Part shown: positions 1 through 9,037 of the stretch, one piece after another
Layout of the letters: the number at the start of each line of letters is the position of its first letter
Numbering within the stretch: the first letter of the stretch is position 1
Made by a program: the position numbers and the translations under genes
Notes under the pieces: model-generated
Seen by the model: only the letters and a program-made list of their open reading frames with translations
Databases searched by the model: none
What the model was told of the DNA's origin: nothing
From: Runella limosa DSM 17973
Lineage (GTDB): Bacteria; Bacteroidota; Bacteroidia; Cytophagales; Spirosomataceae
Assembly: GCF_000482465.1 (NCBI RefSeq)
Contig: NZ_KI519422.1
Location: forward strand, 124,001-188,000
DNA: 64,000 nucleotides
Direction of reading: 5' to 3'

Positions 1-317
1 CTGTCGCGGTTGAGGCGTTGTACGAAGGCGTACACCAGCGCGATAGCGGCGAGGTTTAGCAAGATCAATGGTAACAACGCAATCCAACCTAGAAAATACC
101 CAAAAACAAAGGCCAGAAGGGTAGGAGGCGTGAGGGCCAAGGCACAAGCTAACGCGCATACCAACGACGCAATAAACCACTCGGTCGCGCTAAAACTCCG
201 AATGTAACCCTCGTTCTGAACGAGCCACCAACCTACCGCCGAACTGGTAATAAAAGGCAGTACGGTCAAAAAAAATGCCGAGAGACTCGGCATTAGTAAT
301 TCTTTTGATGATTTCAT
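1..317 (-). CDS. TVP38/TMEM64-family (VTT domain) membrane protein, partial
   Basis: Reading the minus strand from the ATG at 317 gives an open frame that runs off the left edge, about 105 codons long. The peptide starts MKSSKELLMPSLSAFFLTVL and contains LTPPTLLAFVFGYFLGW, the proline and glycine-rich hydrophobic pattern typical of VTT/DedA-like proteins. At least three hydrophobic segments are visible. The family is membrane-integral and linked to lipid scrambling or undecaprenyl-phosphate transport, but the exact role of this member is not shown. The start lies 3 nt after the dnaN stop (321), so the two genes are probably cotranscribed. A plus-strand ORF at 10-207 is its antisense shadow. 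The C-terminal part is outside the window. Confidence 0.72.
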   Translation of the reverse strand, partial: MKSSKELLMPSLSAFFLTVLPFITSSAVGWWLVQNEGYIRSFSATEWFIASLVCALACALALTPPTLLAFVFGYFLGWIALLPLILLNLAAIALVYAFVQRLNRD

Positions 318-320
318 GCC

Positions 321-1445
321 CTAAGCGTAGGTATTGAGCATCACTGGCATCACAAGCATCAAAATCTCTTCGTCGTCTTCTTTTTCGAGTGGAACAACGA
401 TACCTGCACGGTTAGGCGCTGATAATTCAAACGACAAGGAGTTTGAGTTAACGTTGTTGAGCATCTCAATCAAAAACTTCGCGTTGAATCCAATTTCCAT
501 TTCGTCGCCATTGTACTCACAAAGCAAACGTTCGTTGGCTTCGTTTGAGTAGTCCAAGTCTTCGGCCGAAATGACCAATTCGTTAGGAGGAGTCAATTTA
601 AGGCGGATTTGGTGCGTCGTGCGGTTTGAATAAATCGAAATACGACGGAGCGAGTTTAAGATTTCGCCACGACTGATGGTCAGCACGTTCGGGTTATTGG
701 TTGGGATAGCGTTTTCGTAATCAGGGAAACGCTCGTCAATCAACCGACAAATCATTTTGATATTGGCAAAGCTAAAAAACGCGTTCGATTGGCTAAACTC
801 TGCTTTGACAGGAACGTTGTCAGGCAACGACGACTTGAGCAAGTTGAGCGCTTTGCGCGGAATAATCATGGTTGTATCCACGGCCGATTTGACATCGAAG
901 CGGCGGTAGCGAATCAAACGGTGGCCGTCGGTTGCGACAAACGTTGCGTGGTTGGCGCCTAGTTGCAAAAATACCCCCGTCATCGCAGGACGAAGCTCGT
1001 CGGTGCTAGTAGCAAAAATGGTATTTACAATGGCACTCATGAGAGATGTGGAAGACAGCTCTACCGAAAATGCGCGGTTGACCGATGGAATCTTAGGGAA
1101 ATCAATCGGATTTTCGCCTGAGAGTTTATAGCGACCGTTTTCAGACACGATTTCAATCCCAAACGTATCACTATCTACTTTGATGGCGATGGGCTGTTCT
1201 GGAAGACCGCGTAAAGTATCTAAAAGTAATTTAGCAGGTATGGCAATCGCTCCTTTGTCCGATGACTCTACTTGGATTTCGGTAATCATTACGGTCTGTA
1301 AATCAGAGGCCGTAACGGTAAGCGAACCACCGTCGAGTTGGAATAAAAAATTCTCAAGAATCGGTACGATAGGGTTGGTTGAAACGACGCCGTTGATTGC
1401 GGCAAGTTGCTTTAGCAATACTGACGACGATACGGTAAATTTCAT
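321..1445 (-). CDS. dnaN: DNA polymerase III beta subunit (sliding clamp)
   Basis: A 374-residue protein of normal clamp length with three consecutive clamp folds (about residues 1-120, 128-245 and 250-374). The N-terminus MKFTVSSSVLLKQLAAINGV and the C-terminal end VMPVMLNTYA match the family; the latter corresponds to the conserved MPMRL-type tail. The dimeric ring encircles DNA and tethers DNA polymerase III and repair proteins that carry clamp-binding peptides. A near-consensus Bacteroidota promoter lies just upstream (1471-1503). The next gene, a VTT-family membrane protein, starts 3 nt after the stop. dnaA and recF are not adjacent. Identification is secure. Confidence 0.98.
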   Translation of the reverse strand: MKFTVSSSVLLKQLAAINGVVSTNPIVPILENFLFQLDGGSLTVTASDLQTVMITEIQVESSDKGAIAIPAKLLLDTLRGLPEQPIAIKVDSDTFGIEIVSENGRYKLSGENPIDFPKIPSVNRAFSVELSSTSLMSAIVNTIFATSTDELRPAMTGVFLQLGANHATFVATDGHRLIRYRRFDVKSAVDTTMIIPRKALNLLKSSLPDNVPVKAEFSQSNAFFSFANIKMICRLIDERFPDYENAIPTNNPNVLTISRGEILNSLRRISIYSNRTTHQIRLKLTPPNELVISAEDLDYSNEANERLLCEYNGDEMEIGFNAKFLIEMLNNVNSNSLSFELSAPNRAGIVVPLEKEDDEEILMLVMPVMLNTYA

Positions 1446-1470
1446 AGCAAAATGTACGTTTAATAAACAA

Positions 1471-1503
1471 CAAATTTACGATAAAGTAGCATACTATCAA
1501 AAA
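1471..1503 (-). promoter_or_regulatory. Bacteroidota-type promoter for dnaN
   Basis: On the minus strand, TTTG (1501-1498, within TTTTTG) is followed after exactly 19 nt by TAAATTTG (1478-1471). This fits the Bacteroidota sigma-A form TTTG-N19-TAnnTTTG. It lies 26 nt upstream of the dnaN ATG and downstream of aroC, giving dnaN its own start. Confidence 0.75.
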
Positions 1504-2582
1504 TTATGCCTAACGCTTTTATCGCGCAGATAGAAGTCCACCAGCACCAGTGCGGCCATAGCTTCGACAATCGGTACGGCGCGCGGTAAAACGCACGGAT
1601 CGTGCCGACCTTTGCCCTGAACCGTGATGGATTCGCCGTTTTGGTCCACACTTTCTTGGTCTTGCATAATGGTAGCCACGGGCTTAAACGCCACGCGGAA
1701 GAAAATGTCTTCGCCGTTTGAAATACCGCCTTGGATTCCCCCTGAATGATTGGTACGGGTACGAACACGGCCCGTTTCGTCAGTATAAAAAGCATCGTTG
1801 TGGGCCGAGCCTTGAAGCTCAACTCCTTCAAAACCACTGCCGTACTCAAAGCCTTTGACGGCGTTGATGCTCAACATCGCTTTGCCCAATTCTGCATGAA
1901 GTTTATCAAAAACAGGTTCTCCCCAACCCACGGGCGTGCCTGTTACTACGCAACTTACTACGCCACCAATCGAATCACCTTGTTTGCGAATGTCGTCGAT
2001 GTAATCAAACATTGTTTGCGCCATTTCGGGGTCGGGGCAGCGAACAGCGTTGGTATCGGTAAGCGATAGGTCGAGTTCGTGGTATTCTTTGTCGAGTTTG
2101 AGTTTCCCTACTTGCGACACGTACGCTTGTACGTCCACGCCGAGGTCTTTCAGTACCAATTTGGCCAAAGCACCTGCGGCTACACGGGCAGCGGTTTCGC
2201 GGGCCGAACTGCGCCCACCACCGCGATAATCGCGAACGCCATATTTGGTTTGGTAGGTAAAATCGGCGTGAGAAGGACGAAACTGCTGTGCAATGTGCGA
2301 GTAGTCCTTGCTACGTTGGTCTTCGTTCCAAATCATCATGGCAATCGGCGTGCCTGTTGTTTTGTCTTCAAAAACGCCCGACAATACCTGTACGGTATCG
2401 GCTTCGCGGCGCTGGGTAGTGATGCGCGACTGGCCTGGTTTGCGGCGGTCGAGTTCTTGCTGAATAAAAGCCAAGTCGAAAGGAACACCCGCTGGGCAGC
2501 CTTCAACAACTACGCCGATGGCGGCGCCGTGTGATTCGCCAAAAGTGGCTATTTTGAAAAGTTTTCCGTAGGTACTACTCAT
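1497..2582 (-). CDS. aroC: Chorismate synthase
   Basis: Full-length, 361 residues. The enzyme converts 5-enolpyruvylshikimate-3-phosphate to chorismate, the last shikimate-pathway step, using reduced FMN. Family signatures are present in order: [19 protein letters not shown] near residues 14-32, [20 protein letters not shown] near 121-140, [18 protein letters not shown] and [18 protein letters not shown] near the C-terminus. Its ATG (2582-2580) shares one base with the upstream batD stop (2584-2582), a TAATG overlap, so the two are translationally coupled. The shift from BatD to shikimate metabolism in one transcript has no obvious functional logic. Confidence 0.98.
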   Translation of the reverse strand: MSSTYGKLFKIATFGESHGAAIGVVVEGCPAGVPFDLAFIQQELDRRKPGQSRITTQRREADTVQVLSGVFEDKTTGTPIAMMIWNEDQRSKDYSHIAQQFRPSHADFTYQTKYGVRDYRGGGRSSARETAARVAAGALAKLVLKDLGVDVQAYVSQVGKLKLDKEYHELDLSLTDTNAVRCPDPEMAQTMFDYIDDIRKQGDSIGGVVSCVVTGTPVGWGEPVFDKLHAELGKAMLSINAVKGFEYGSGFEGVELQGSAHNDAFYTDETGRVRTRTNHSGGIQGGISNGEDIFFRVAFKPVATIMQDQESVDQNGESITVQGKGRHDPCVLPRAVPIVEAMAALVLVDFYLRDKSVRHNF

Positions 2583-3991
2583 TATTTCCGAAAGATAAGA
2601 AACATACTTATTAACATGAGGACGACCAAAACGTTGGCAACGTTGCGAATGATTTTTTGGTAGTCAAACACAAACTTGGTGGTGTCCCAGTGTTCAATGC
2701 CGTTATAAATCGACTCCACTGTTTCACCTGCTAGTTGGGTATTTTGAATATTTTTTCCCGTAATGACCAGCTTTAAGGTCGAATGCAACGTGTCGTATTT
2801 TTGCTTTTGAGGATTAAAAAATACCCAAAAAACGCTGTTGCTCAGGTCAAACTGGCCGTTTTGTTTGGGGATGATTTGGTAACGAAATGTTTTTTCGCCC
2901 GCAATTTGCCCCTTTTTTCGCAAAATATTATCCTCTACATCGGGCGGATAAACATCAAACAGGGCTTTGTTGGTAAACGTAGGCTCTTGAATCGACTTGA
3001 TATTACCGTCGCCAATGATTTTAAAATCGTAGCGGTAGCTTTTGCCCGTTTCGAGTTGAGTCGTGCTTATTTTTTCTTCAAGGCGAAAATTTCCTACCAA
3101 CACCTGATTGCGAAGGGGGTGAGTAGGCAGGGTTTGAACTTGGATTGACACGGGGCGAGACGAGAAACTCAGAAAGGAAGACGTTTTTTCTTCCGACGGA
3201 TTTTTAGCCATTACGCGCATTGTCAGCGTCACGGCTGGAATCCGAATGGCTTGGTTATTAAGGGGGAAAAACGATGCTTGATAAATGCGGTATTCGGTAA
3301 AGGCTTTGCCGCCAATCAGGATTGGAATGGCGGGAATCTCTTGGATGCCAAAATTTTCTTCCCAACAGTTGGCGGGTTTGAGGGCTTTAAGAATTTTTTC
3401 GAGTTGTTTTTCTACCTCAAAAAAATCCATTTCAGTAGCGTTACTTTCCGAAACAAGCAGCGAAAGCCGCAGGTTGAACCCTTCTTCGACATATACTTTG
3501 CGTTTATCTACCCGTACCGACAAGAACGCGCCCGTCGTCGCTTCTTGGGCAAGTTCGGAATCTATGGCCTCTATTTCGTCGGCTGATTCTTCCAAATTGG
3601 CGGTTTTTCCTACTACCACCGATGTCCCTTCCGAACGTAATACTTGTTTGTTGACCAAAATTTCGAGTGGCCCCGTGAAGAATGTTCCCGTTTTGATGGG
3701 GTAGTAGTTTTGGGAAATGGTGTAGGTGACAACGGTTTTCCCTCCGACTTTACTCGTGAAGCTCGACCGTGAACTTTCTCGCTTTTGAAAGTTTTTGATA
3801 TTATCAGGAAACAAAATAAGCGGGATTGGGTCAATATCCGTGATTTTTACTGAGATGACAAAAGGTTCGTTAATACCTATCTCAGTCCCGCTAAATTCAA
3901 CGGAAAAGGGGTTTTCGCCATTTTGCGCCCACGATGAAGATATAGTGCAAAAAAAAATTAAAAAAAGTATATATAAATTCCCCTGTTTCAT
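2582..3991 (-). CDS. BatD-like membrane-anchored protein
   Basis: 469 residues. The N-terminus ([20 protein letters not shown], then WAQ) is a Sec signal peptide. The middle contains BatD/oxygen-tolerance beta domains such as [20 protein letters not shown] and [19 protein letters not shown], and a single C-terminal membrane helix lies near 447-466 ([19 protein letters not shown]). BatD normally sits in the Bat aerotolerance cluster with BatA/BatB (VWA proteins) and a MoxR ATPase; none of these is nearby, so this is a stand-alone homologue. It is slightly shorter than typical BatD. It precedes aroC with a 1-nt TAATG overlap. A possible -7 box, TAATTTTG on the minus strand (4013-4006), lies upstream. 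Confidence 0.85.
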   Translation of the reverse strand: MKQGNLYILFLIFFCTISSSWAQNGENPFSVEFSGTEIGINEPFVISVKITDIDPIPLILFPDNIKNFQKRESSRSSFTSKVGGKTVVTYTISQNYYPIKTGTFFTGPLEILVNKQVLRSEGTSVVVGKTANLEESADEIEAIDSELAQEATTGAFLSVRVDKRKVYVEEGFNLRLSLLVSESNATEMDFFEVEKQLEKILKALKPANCWEENFGIQEIPAIPILIGGKAFTEYRIYQASFFPLNNQAIRIPAVTLTMRVMAKNPSEEKTSSFLSFSSRPVSIQVQTLPTHPLRNQVLVGNFRLEEKISTTQLETGKSYRYDFKIIGDGNIKSIQEPTFTNKALFDVYPPDVEDNILRKKGQIAGEKTFRYQIIPKQNGQFDLSNSVFWVFFNPQKQKYDTLHSTLKLVITGKNIQNTQLAGETVESIYNGIEHWDTTKFVFDYQKIIRNVANVLVVLMLISMFLIFRK

Positions 3992-4049
3992 CGTTATCTT
4001 TAATGCAAAATTAACATACTGGGCGTATAAAACCCCTAACCTTTGACGT

Positions 4050-4057
4050 TAATTTTG
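4050..4057 (+). promoter_or_regulatory. Candidate -7 box for the 71-residue gene
   Basis: TAATTTTG matches TAnnTTTG and lies 49 nt upstream of the start at 4106. No convincing TTTG was found at the usual distance, so support is partial. An oppositely oriented TAATTTTG (4013-4006) could serve batD, giving a divergent promoter region. Confidence 0.4.
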
Positions 4058-4105
4058 TGAAAGTACTTATTCCATCATTCTCTTAGCGTTCGTTAAAATC
4101 CTGTT

Positions 4106-4321
4106 ATGATTATGGCAACTATGTTAGAGTTCATCAAAACCGTGCTTGTGAAAGTGAGTTTTGACAAGAAACTGTTTGAAAAAGAGTTACGTAAGGCATT
4201 AAAGGTGCTTTTGCCGGAAGATGTTAAGCAATTACGTGCTTGGTGCTATGAACGTTTTAGTGACAAGTACACCTTCATCCTTAATCAGTATTTTAGGAGG
4301 CGACGTTTGTCGCTTAACTAG
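4106..4321 (+). CDS. Small conserved basic hypothetical protein
   Basis: A 71-residue open frame starting MIMATMLEFIKTVLVKVSFD; initiation at the internal ATG of MATMLEF is equally possible. It is predicted to be helical and rich in Lys and Arg, ending in an RRRRLSLN tail, with no signal peptide. It has its own candidate promoter and a strong terminator directly after the stop, which supports a real gene. I recognise no domain that gives a function; a short basic helical protein could bind nucleic acid, but that is only a guess. Confidence 0.6.
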   Translation: MIMATMLEFIKTVLVKVSFDKKLFEKELRKALKVLLPEDVKQLRAWCYERFSDKYTFILNQYFRRRRLSLN

Positions 4322-4322
4322 C

Positions 4323-4360
4323 AAAAGAGCCGCTCTCGATCAGAGCGGCTCTTTTGTTTT
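4323..4360. terminator. Bidirectional intrinsic terminator
   Basis: Perfect 14-bp arms (4323-4336 and 4342-4355) around a 5-nt loop; the stem is AAAAGAGCCGCTCT. It has A-rich and T-rich flanks, so it can end both the 71-residue gene (+) and the convergent M3 peptidase gene (-). Confidence 0.9.
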
Positions 4361-6467
4361 ATAAAGCTAATCCATCTCGCTTCAGCATCGCGTTGGGTTT
4401 AGGCTCACGCCCTCTGAAACGCTTGTACAATACCATTGGCTTTTCGGTGCCTCCTTTTGAAAGTATATTGTCACGGAATGACTTCGCTACCTCTTGGTTG
4501 AAAACGCCTTTTTCTTTGAAAGCTTCAAACGCATCAGCATCCAATACCGACGACCACATGTACGAGTAATAACCCGCTGAGTAGCCCCCCGCAAAAATGT
4601 GCGAGAACGATGGACTCACCGCTGTACCAGGAACAATCGGGTAAAGGTCGGTTTGCTCGGCTACTTTTTTCTCTACTTCAGCTACTGACGCGCCCGTAGG
4701 TTCGCCGTTGTGCCACGCCATATCGGTCAAACCAAGGTTGATTTGGCGCGCCATGCCTAGGCCCGAAAGGAAGTTAGACGAAGCTTTGATTTTCTCAATC
4801 AACTCGTTTGGAATCACTTCGCCCGTTTGGTAGTGTTTGGCAAAAAGTTTCAACACTTCAGGTTCAGTGCAGAAGTTTTCCATAAACTGGCTTGGAAGCT
4901 CCACAAAATCCCACGATACGCTGGTACCGCTTACGGTTTCGTATTTCACGTGCGACATCATGCTGTGAAGCGCGTGACCAAACTCATGGAAAAGCGTTTG
5001 AACCTCGCGGAAAGTCAACAACGACGGTTGAGAATCAGTTGGGCGCGTAAAATTACAAACGTTTACCACGTGCGGACGAACATCTTTGGTGCCTTCAAAA
5101 TGCTGCGAAAGCGTGGTGTTGTTCCAAGCACCTGCGCGTTTTCCTGCGCGTGGGAAGTAGTCGCCGTACCATACCGAAAGTAGTTGGCCTTTTTCGTCAA
5201 AAATTTCGTAGGCTTTTACTTCGGGATGCCATACTGGAATGTTTTTGTTTTCCTTGAAAGTAAGTCCGTACAGTTTGTTGGTCAGTGTAAATAAGCCATC
5301 AAGTACGTTTTCGAGTTTGAAGTAAGGCTTCAACAACTCGTCGTTGATGCTGTATTTTTCTTTTTTGAGTTTTTCGGCATAATAACTCGCATCCCAACGC
5401 TGCAACACATCTTCCGAGAAGCCGTTTTTCTTGGCGTAGTCGGTCAATTCTTTTAGCTCACGCTGGGCGGCAGGTTTGGCGTAGCTGAGGATTTCGGTTT
5501 CAAAGGCCAATACTTTTTCGGGCGTTTCGGCCATGCGCTCTTCCAAAATGTAATTTGCCCAAGTTTTGTACCCTAGCAACTTCGCTTTTTCGTGGCGGAG
5601 TTTTACTACTTTTTGAATAATGGCTTGGTTGTCGTTTTTGTCGCCGTTGAAGCCGCGTTTGTTGTAAGCCAACCAAAGTTTTTTACGAAGCTCGCGGTTG
5701 TCGGCATATTGCATAAACGGCCCGTAGCTAGGCGCTTGAAGTGTAAAGACCCAACCTTCTTTGTTGAGGCGTTTAGCGGTGGCTTTGGCGCCGTCTTTTA
5801 CAAACGCGGAGAGGCCAGCCAATTCTTTTTCGTCGGTAATTTGGAGCGCGTATTCGTTGGTTTCGGTCAAGTTATGCTCACTAAACTCAATCGAAAGTTG
5901 CGAAAGTTCTTTGTTCATACCACGAAGCTTTTCTTTGTCAGCGGCGTTTAGGTTGGCTCCGTTACGCGAGAACGACTTGTAGCTTTTTTCGAGCAGCATG
6001 GCTTCCTCAGTACCAAGCTTGAGTTTGTCGCGTTGGTCCCAAACGGCTTTTACCCGAGCAAAAAGCTTCTCATTGAGCGAAATATCGTTGCCGTATTCAG
6101 TGAGAAGGGGGCTGGCTTCGCGAATGGCTTTTTGAAGGTCGGGCGTAGTTTCGGCGCCATTCAAATGGAACATAATGGGCGTAACGCGGCTCAATAGGTC
6201 CCCTGCGCGCTCAAGCGCCACGATGGTGTTGTCGAAAGTAGGCTTGGCAGGATTGTTGACGATGACATCGATTTCCTTGCGGCCTTCTACCATGGCTTCT
6301 TTGATGGCGGGCAAAAAGTGGTCAACTTTGATTTTGTCGTAAGGTGGTGTCTGGTGCAGCGTCGGAAACGGCTGCAAAAGTGGGTTATCACTCATGGTTG
6401 GCGGATTAGTTTGCGCAACGGCCATACTACTGACGAGCAGACCCGCGAGTAAACAGTTTGTTTTCAT
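4359..6467 (-). CDS. M3-family zinc metallopeptidase (oligopeptidase A / Dcp type)
   Basis: 702 residues with a signal peptide (MKTNCLLAGLLVSSMAVAQ), so it acts outside the cytoplasm, probably in the periplasm. The thermolysin-like zinc motif HEFGH falls at residues 494-498, followed by the second ligand region TVSGTSVSWDFVELPSQFME. Length and the C-terminal motifs FAGGYSAGYYSYMWS and RDNILSKGGTEKP are those of M3A enzymes (Dcp, PrlC), which cleave small peptides. The choice between dipeptidyl carboxypeptidase and oligopeptidase A cannot be made from sequence alone. The gene lies 94 nt downstream of an OmpR-type regulator on the same strand. Confidence 0.95.
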   Translation of the reverse strand: MKTNCLLAGLLVSSMAVAQTNPPTMSDNPLLQPFPTLHQTPPYDKIKVDHFLPAIKEAMVEGRKEIDVIVNNPAKPTFDNTIVALERAGDLLSRVTPIMFHLNGAETTPDLQKAIREASPLLTEYGNDISLNEKLFARVKAVWDQRDKLKLGTEEAMLLEKSYKSFSRNGANLNAADKEKLRGMNKELSQLSIEFSEHNLTETNEYALQITDEKELAGLSAFVKDGAKATAKRLNKEGWVFTLQAPSYGPFMQYADNRELRKKLWLAYNKRGFNGDKNDNQAIIQKVVKLRHEKAKLLGYKTWANYILEERMAETPEKVLAFETEILSYAKPAAQRELKELTDYAKKNGFSEDVLQRWDASYYAEKLKKEKYSINDELLKPYFKLENVLDGLFTLTNKLYGLTFKENKNIPVWHPEVKAYEIFDEKGQLLSVWYGDYFPRAGKRAGAWNNTTLSQHFEGTKDVRPHVVNVCNFTRPTDSQPSLLTFREVQTLFHEFGHALHSMMSHVKYETVSGTSVSWDFVELPSQFMENFCTEPEVLKLFAKHYQTGEVIPNELIEKIKASSNFLSGLGMARQINLGLTDMAWHNGEPTGASVAEVEKKVAEQTDLYPIVPGTAVSPSFSHIFAGGYSAGYYSYMWSSVLDADAFEAFKEKGVFNQEVAKSFRDNILSKGGTEKPMVLYKRFRGREPKPNAMLKRDGLAL

Positions 6468-6561
6468 GGAACAAATAAAGTGGTTAGTTGAAAAAGTGCA
6501 GCAATTTAGGGCAGATTCTGTACAAATTTATCACCCAAAGTGAGGGATTAGTCCTTGAAAA

Positions 6562-7263
6562 CTAGGCATCTTCTTTCAAGACATAGCCCATTCCTGACTT
6601 GGTATGAATAAGTTTGGTTTCAAAATCACGGTCAATTTTCTTGCGGAGAAAATTAATATATACCTCAACGACGTTGGTACCGCTGTCGAAATTCATGTCC
6701 CATACCTTTTCGGCGATATCGGCTTTTGACACAATACGGCCTTTGTTGCGCACCAAGTATTCGAGCAGAGCCAGTTCTTTGGGGGTGAGGTCAACGGTCT
6801 GGCCTGAGCGAGTAACGGCTTTGGTATCGACATTGATTTCGAGGTCGGCAACGCGGAGGGTGTTGCCGCCTGCGGGTTCGGTATCCGAATGCGAGCGTTT
6901 GAGAAATACGTTGACCCGCGCCAGTAATTCCCGAAAGTCGAATGGTTTGACAATGTAGTCATCCGCCCCGACGTTGAATCCCTCGATTTTGTCATCGGCT
7001 TCACCCAGCGCCGTCAGCATCAGTACAGGGACGTTAGGGTTGCGTTGACGGATGTGTTTACAAACTTCGTAGCCGTTCATCGACGGGAGGTTGATGTCGA
7101 GGATAATTAAATCAAAATGATTAGCCGACGCGATTTTGCTACCAATCAGCCCGTCGTAGGCGACTTCGGTATCAAAACCCTTTTCGCGTAGCCCTTTGCT
7201 GATGTTTTGGGCAATGCGAGAGTCGTCTTCGACGATGAGTATTTTCTTTAAATCTGTATTCAT
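6562..7263 (-). CDS. OmpR-family response regulator
   Basis: 233 residues. A receiver domain (about 6-120) carries the acidic pocket E12-D13-D14, phospho-acceptor Asp56 in LIILDINLPSMNG and the conserved Lys in VKPFDF. A C-terminal winged-helix DNA-binding domain (about 135-230) ends KLIHTKSGMGYVLKE. This is a DNA-binding transcriptional regulator resembling the CusR/RprY group common in Bacteroidota. No histidine kinase lies next to it: the neighbours are a Uma2 protein upstream and an M3 peptidase downstream, so its partner is elsewhere. Confidence 0.95.
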   Translation of the reverse strand: MNTDLKKILIVEDDSRIAQNISKGLREKGFDTEVAYDGLIGSKIASANHFDLIILDINLPSMNGYEVCKHIRQRNPNVPVLMLTALGEADDKIEGFNVGADDYIVKPFDFRELLARVNVFLKRSHSDTEPAGGNTLRVADLEINVDTKAVTRSGQTVDLTPKELALLEYLVRNKGRIVSKADIAEKVWDMNFDSGTNVVEVYINFLRKKIDRDFETKLIHTKSGMGYVLKEDA

Positions 7264-7316
7264 TCAGTTAATTGAAGTAGGCTAGGCAAAATGCAAATGG
7301 GCAATGTAATCAACTC

Positions 7317-7925
7317 TTAACGCAAAAGACGTAGCGGAAATTCAAAATCGGGAAGTACCTCTTCGCCTGACAGGCTTTGGTCAAAAGTAGTTACTTTGCT
7401 AATGGTACCATCAGCCCGATAAATAAAAACGGTTTCGGAGCTGGGTTGAATCAACCAACCTAGTCGAACGCCATTTTCGATGTATTCGAGCATTTTTTCT
7501 TGCGCCTTTTTGAGTTGGTCACTGGCCGACATGAGTTCAACAACGAAATCGGGAGCAATCGGAGGAAAACGTTCTTGTTCCTCATCATTCAATTGATTCC
7601 AACGCTCATCGCTTACCCAAGCGGCATCAGGCGACCGAGTGGCGAAGTTGGGGAGTTTAAAGGCCGTTGACGAATCAAATACTTTTCCATCGTGGGATTC
7701 AGACCACATGTCTAGGCGAGAAACAATCTTTGTGTTTCTAATTCCCGTTTTTCCCCCAGTGTTTGGCATAATTAAGATGGTTCCGTCTGGATTGCGTTCA
7801 AAGCGAAGGTGGTCGTTGCGGCGGCAAAACCGATAGAACGCCACATCGTCCATGTCGTCTTCTAACTCCAAGGTAAAAGCCTCAGTTTGTCCAGTCGCAA
7901 AGTCATTTACAAGTACCGCTGTCAT
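7317..7925 (-). CDS. Uma2-family (DUF820) putative endonuclease-fold protein
   Basis: 202 residues with Uma2 features: an N-terminal helix region (DDVAFYRFCRRNDHLRFERN), then SPDAAWVSDERWNQL and PDFVVELMSASDQLKKAQEK, which carry the PD-(D/E)xK-like pattern (D in SPDAAW, E in VVEL, K in QEK), and LGWLIQPSSETVFIYR. Uma2 proteins are abundant in cyanobacteria and Bacteroidota; a nuclease fold is established, but cellular roles are mostly unknown. A second Uma2 gene occurs at 35140-35721. It is followed by a response-regulator gene 53 nt downstream; whether they form one transcript is unclear. Confidence 0.85.
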   Translation of the reverse strand: MTAVLVNDFATGQTEAFTLELEDDMDDVAFYRFCRRNDHLRFERNPDGTILIMPNTGGKTGIRNTKIVSRLDMWSESHDGKVFDSSTAFKLPNFATRSPDAAWVSDERWNQLNDEEQERFPPIAPDFVVELMSASDQLKKAQEKMLEYIENGVRLGWLIQPSSETVFIYRADGTISKVTTFDQSLSGEEVLPDFEFPLRLLR

Positions 7926-8037
7926 CAGGAAGTAATTTTTATACGGTAAATATAACGAGTTTTGGGAGAATTTAGTTGTTTTGGGCTAATTACACCTTCA
8001 CAAACTCATCCATCACTCTTATCCTTATTTTACACCC

Positions 8038-8883
8038 ATGAATTTACACGTGATTGACGCAGGACATTTTAAACTCGACGGCGGGGCTATGTTTGGCGTA
8101 GTGCCCAAAACCATTTGGAATCGGTTGGTTCCTGCCGACGAAAATAACCTTTGCAGTTGGGACATGCGCTGCTTACTGGTCGAAGATGGCAACCGACTCA
8201 TGCTCATAGATACGGGAATGGGCGATAAACAAGATCCCAAATGGCAAGCCTTTTATTATCGCCACGGGGAAGGAGAACTGGTGAAATCTATCGAAAAAGC
8301 GGGTTTTGGCGCACACGAGGTGACGGACGTGATTTTCTCGCATTTGCACTTCGACCACTGTGGTGGGGGTGTGAAATGGAATCGCGACCGAACAGGTTAT
8401 GAACTTACTTTTCCCAAGGCCAAGTATTGGACGCATTCGGATCATTGGCAAACGGCGACTCAGCCAAACGCCCGCGAGAAAGCGACGTTTTTTAAGGAAA
8501 ACATTTTGCCAATTCAGGAAGCGGGACAATTGTTTTTTTCGGATAAAATTGAAAATCCGTTTGGCCCCAACGTGCAGCCTGTCTATGTAGATGGGCATAC
8601 CGAAAAAATGACGATGTTGAAAATTGAGTACAGAGACCAAACGGTGGTGTTTATGGCCGATACGATTCCGTCGCACGCGCACATTCCGCTGCCGTACGTG
8701 ATGGGCTACGATGTGCGCCCGCTCGAAACGATGCAAGAAAAAGAAACCTTGCTGAAAGAAGCCTTGGATAAAAAGTATATTTTATTTTTTGACCACGATC
8801 CACTGCACGATTGCTGTACTGTAGAAATGACTGAAAAAGGCATTCGAGTCCAGAACAAAGGAGGGCTTGGGGAGTTTTTGTAA
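8038..8883 (+). CDS. MBL-fold metallo-hydrolase
   Basis: 281 residues. The metallo-beta-lactamase motif HLHFDH is complete at residues 102-107. Further metal ligands are the His in YVDGHTEKM, the Asp in VFMADTIPSHAHIP and the His in FFDHDP. No signal peptide is present, so it is cytoplasmic. The N-terminal part (FKLDGGAMFGVVPKTIWNRL) resembles quorum-quenching lactonase and YtnP-like members, but substrate cannot be assigned. The gene stands alone between divergent or convergent neighbours and is followed by two small hairpins and a terminator. Confidence 0.92.
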   Translation: MNLHVIDAGHFKLDGGAMFGVVPKTIWNRLVPADENNLCSWDMRCLLVEDGNRLMLIDTGMGDKQDPKWQAFYYRHGEGELVKSIEKAGFGAHEVTDVIFSHLHFDHCGGGVKWNRDRTGYELTFPKAKYWTHSDHWQTATQPNAREKATFFKENILPIQEAGQLFFSDKIENPFGPNVQPVYVDGHTEKMTMLKIEYRDQTVVFMADTIPSHAHIPLPYVMGYDVRPLETMQEKETLLKEALDKKYILFFDHDPLHDCCTVEMTEKGIRVQNKGGLGEFL

Positions 8884-8893
8884 AAACTTGTGT

Positions 8894-8953
8894 TGAGGGT
8901 TGCTCACAACCCGATGGGGTAGCGAACAGGTATGAGGGTTGCTCTCAACCCGA
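8894..8953. repeat. Tandem pair of 21-bp hairpin repeats
   Basis: Two copies (8894-8914 and 8933-8953) differ at one loop base. Each starts TGAGGGTTGCTC and ends CAACCCGA, and each forms a hairpin with GGGTTG/CAACCC arms around a 4-nt loop. They lie in the convergent gap between the MBL hydrolase and yceI-like genes. A REP-like role is possible but unproven. Confidence 0.7.
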
Positions 8954-8972
8954 CTGTTAGGGAATAAAACGC

Positions 8973-9009
8973 AAAAAAGCGTCGGACAGCTAGGCCATCC
9001 GACGCTTTG
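8973..9009. terminator. Intrinsic terminator between convergent genes
   Basis: Perfect 11-bp arms AAAGCGTCGGA (8976-8986) and TCCGACGCTTT (8998-9008) with an A-run on the left and an 11-nt loop. On the minus strand the stem is followed by a T-run, so it most clearly ends the yceI-like gene. Confidence 0.7.
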
Positions 9010-9037
9010 AGTCAAGACTTTGGTAAGTGAAAATGGG

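Noticed and set aside
10-207. Plus-strand ORF of 65 codons at the left edge
   Set aside because: The opposite strand encodes a well-formed VTT-family membrane protein in an operon with dnaN; the plus ORF is its shadow.
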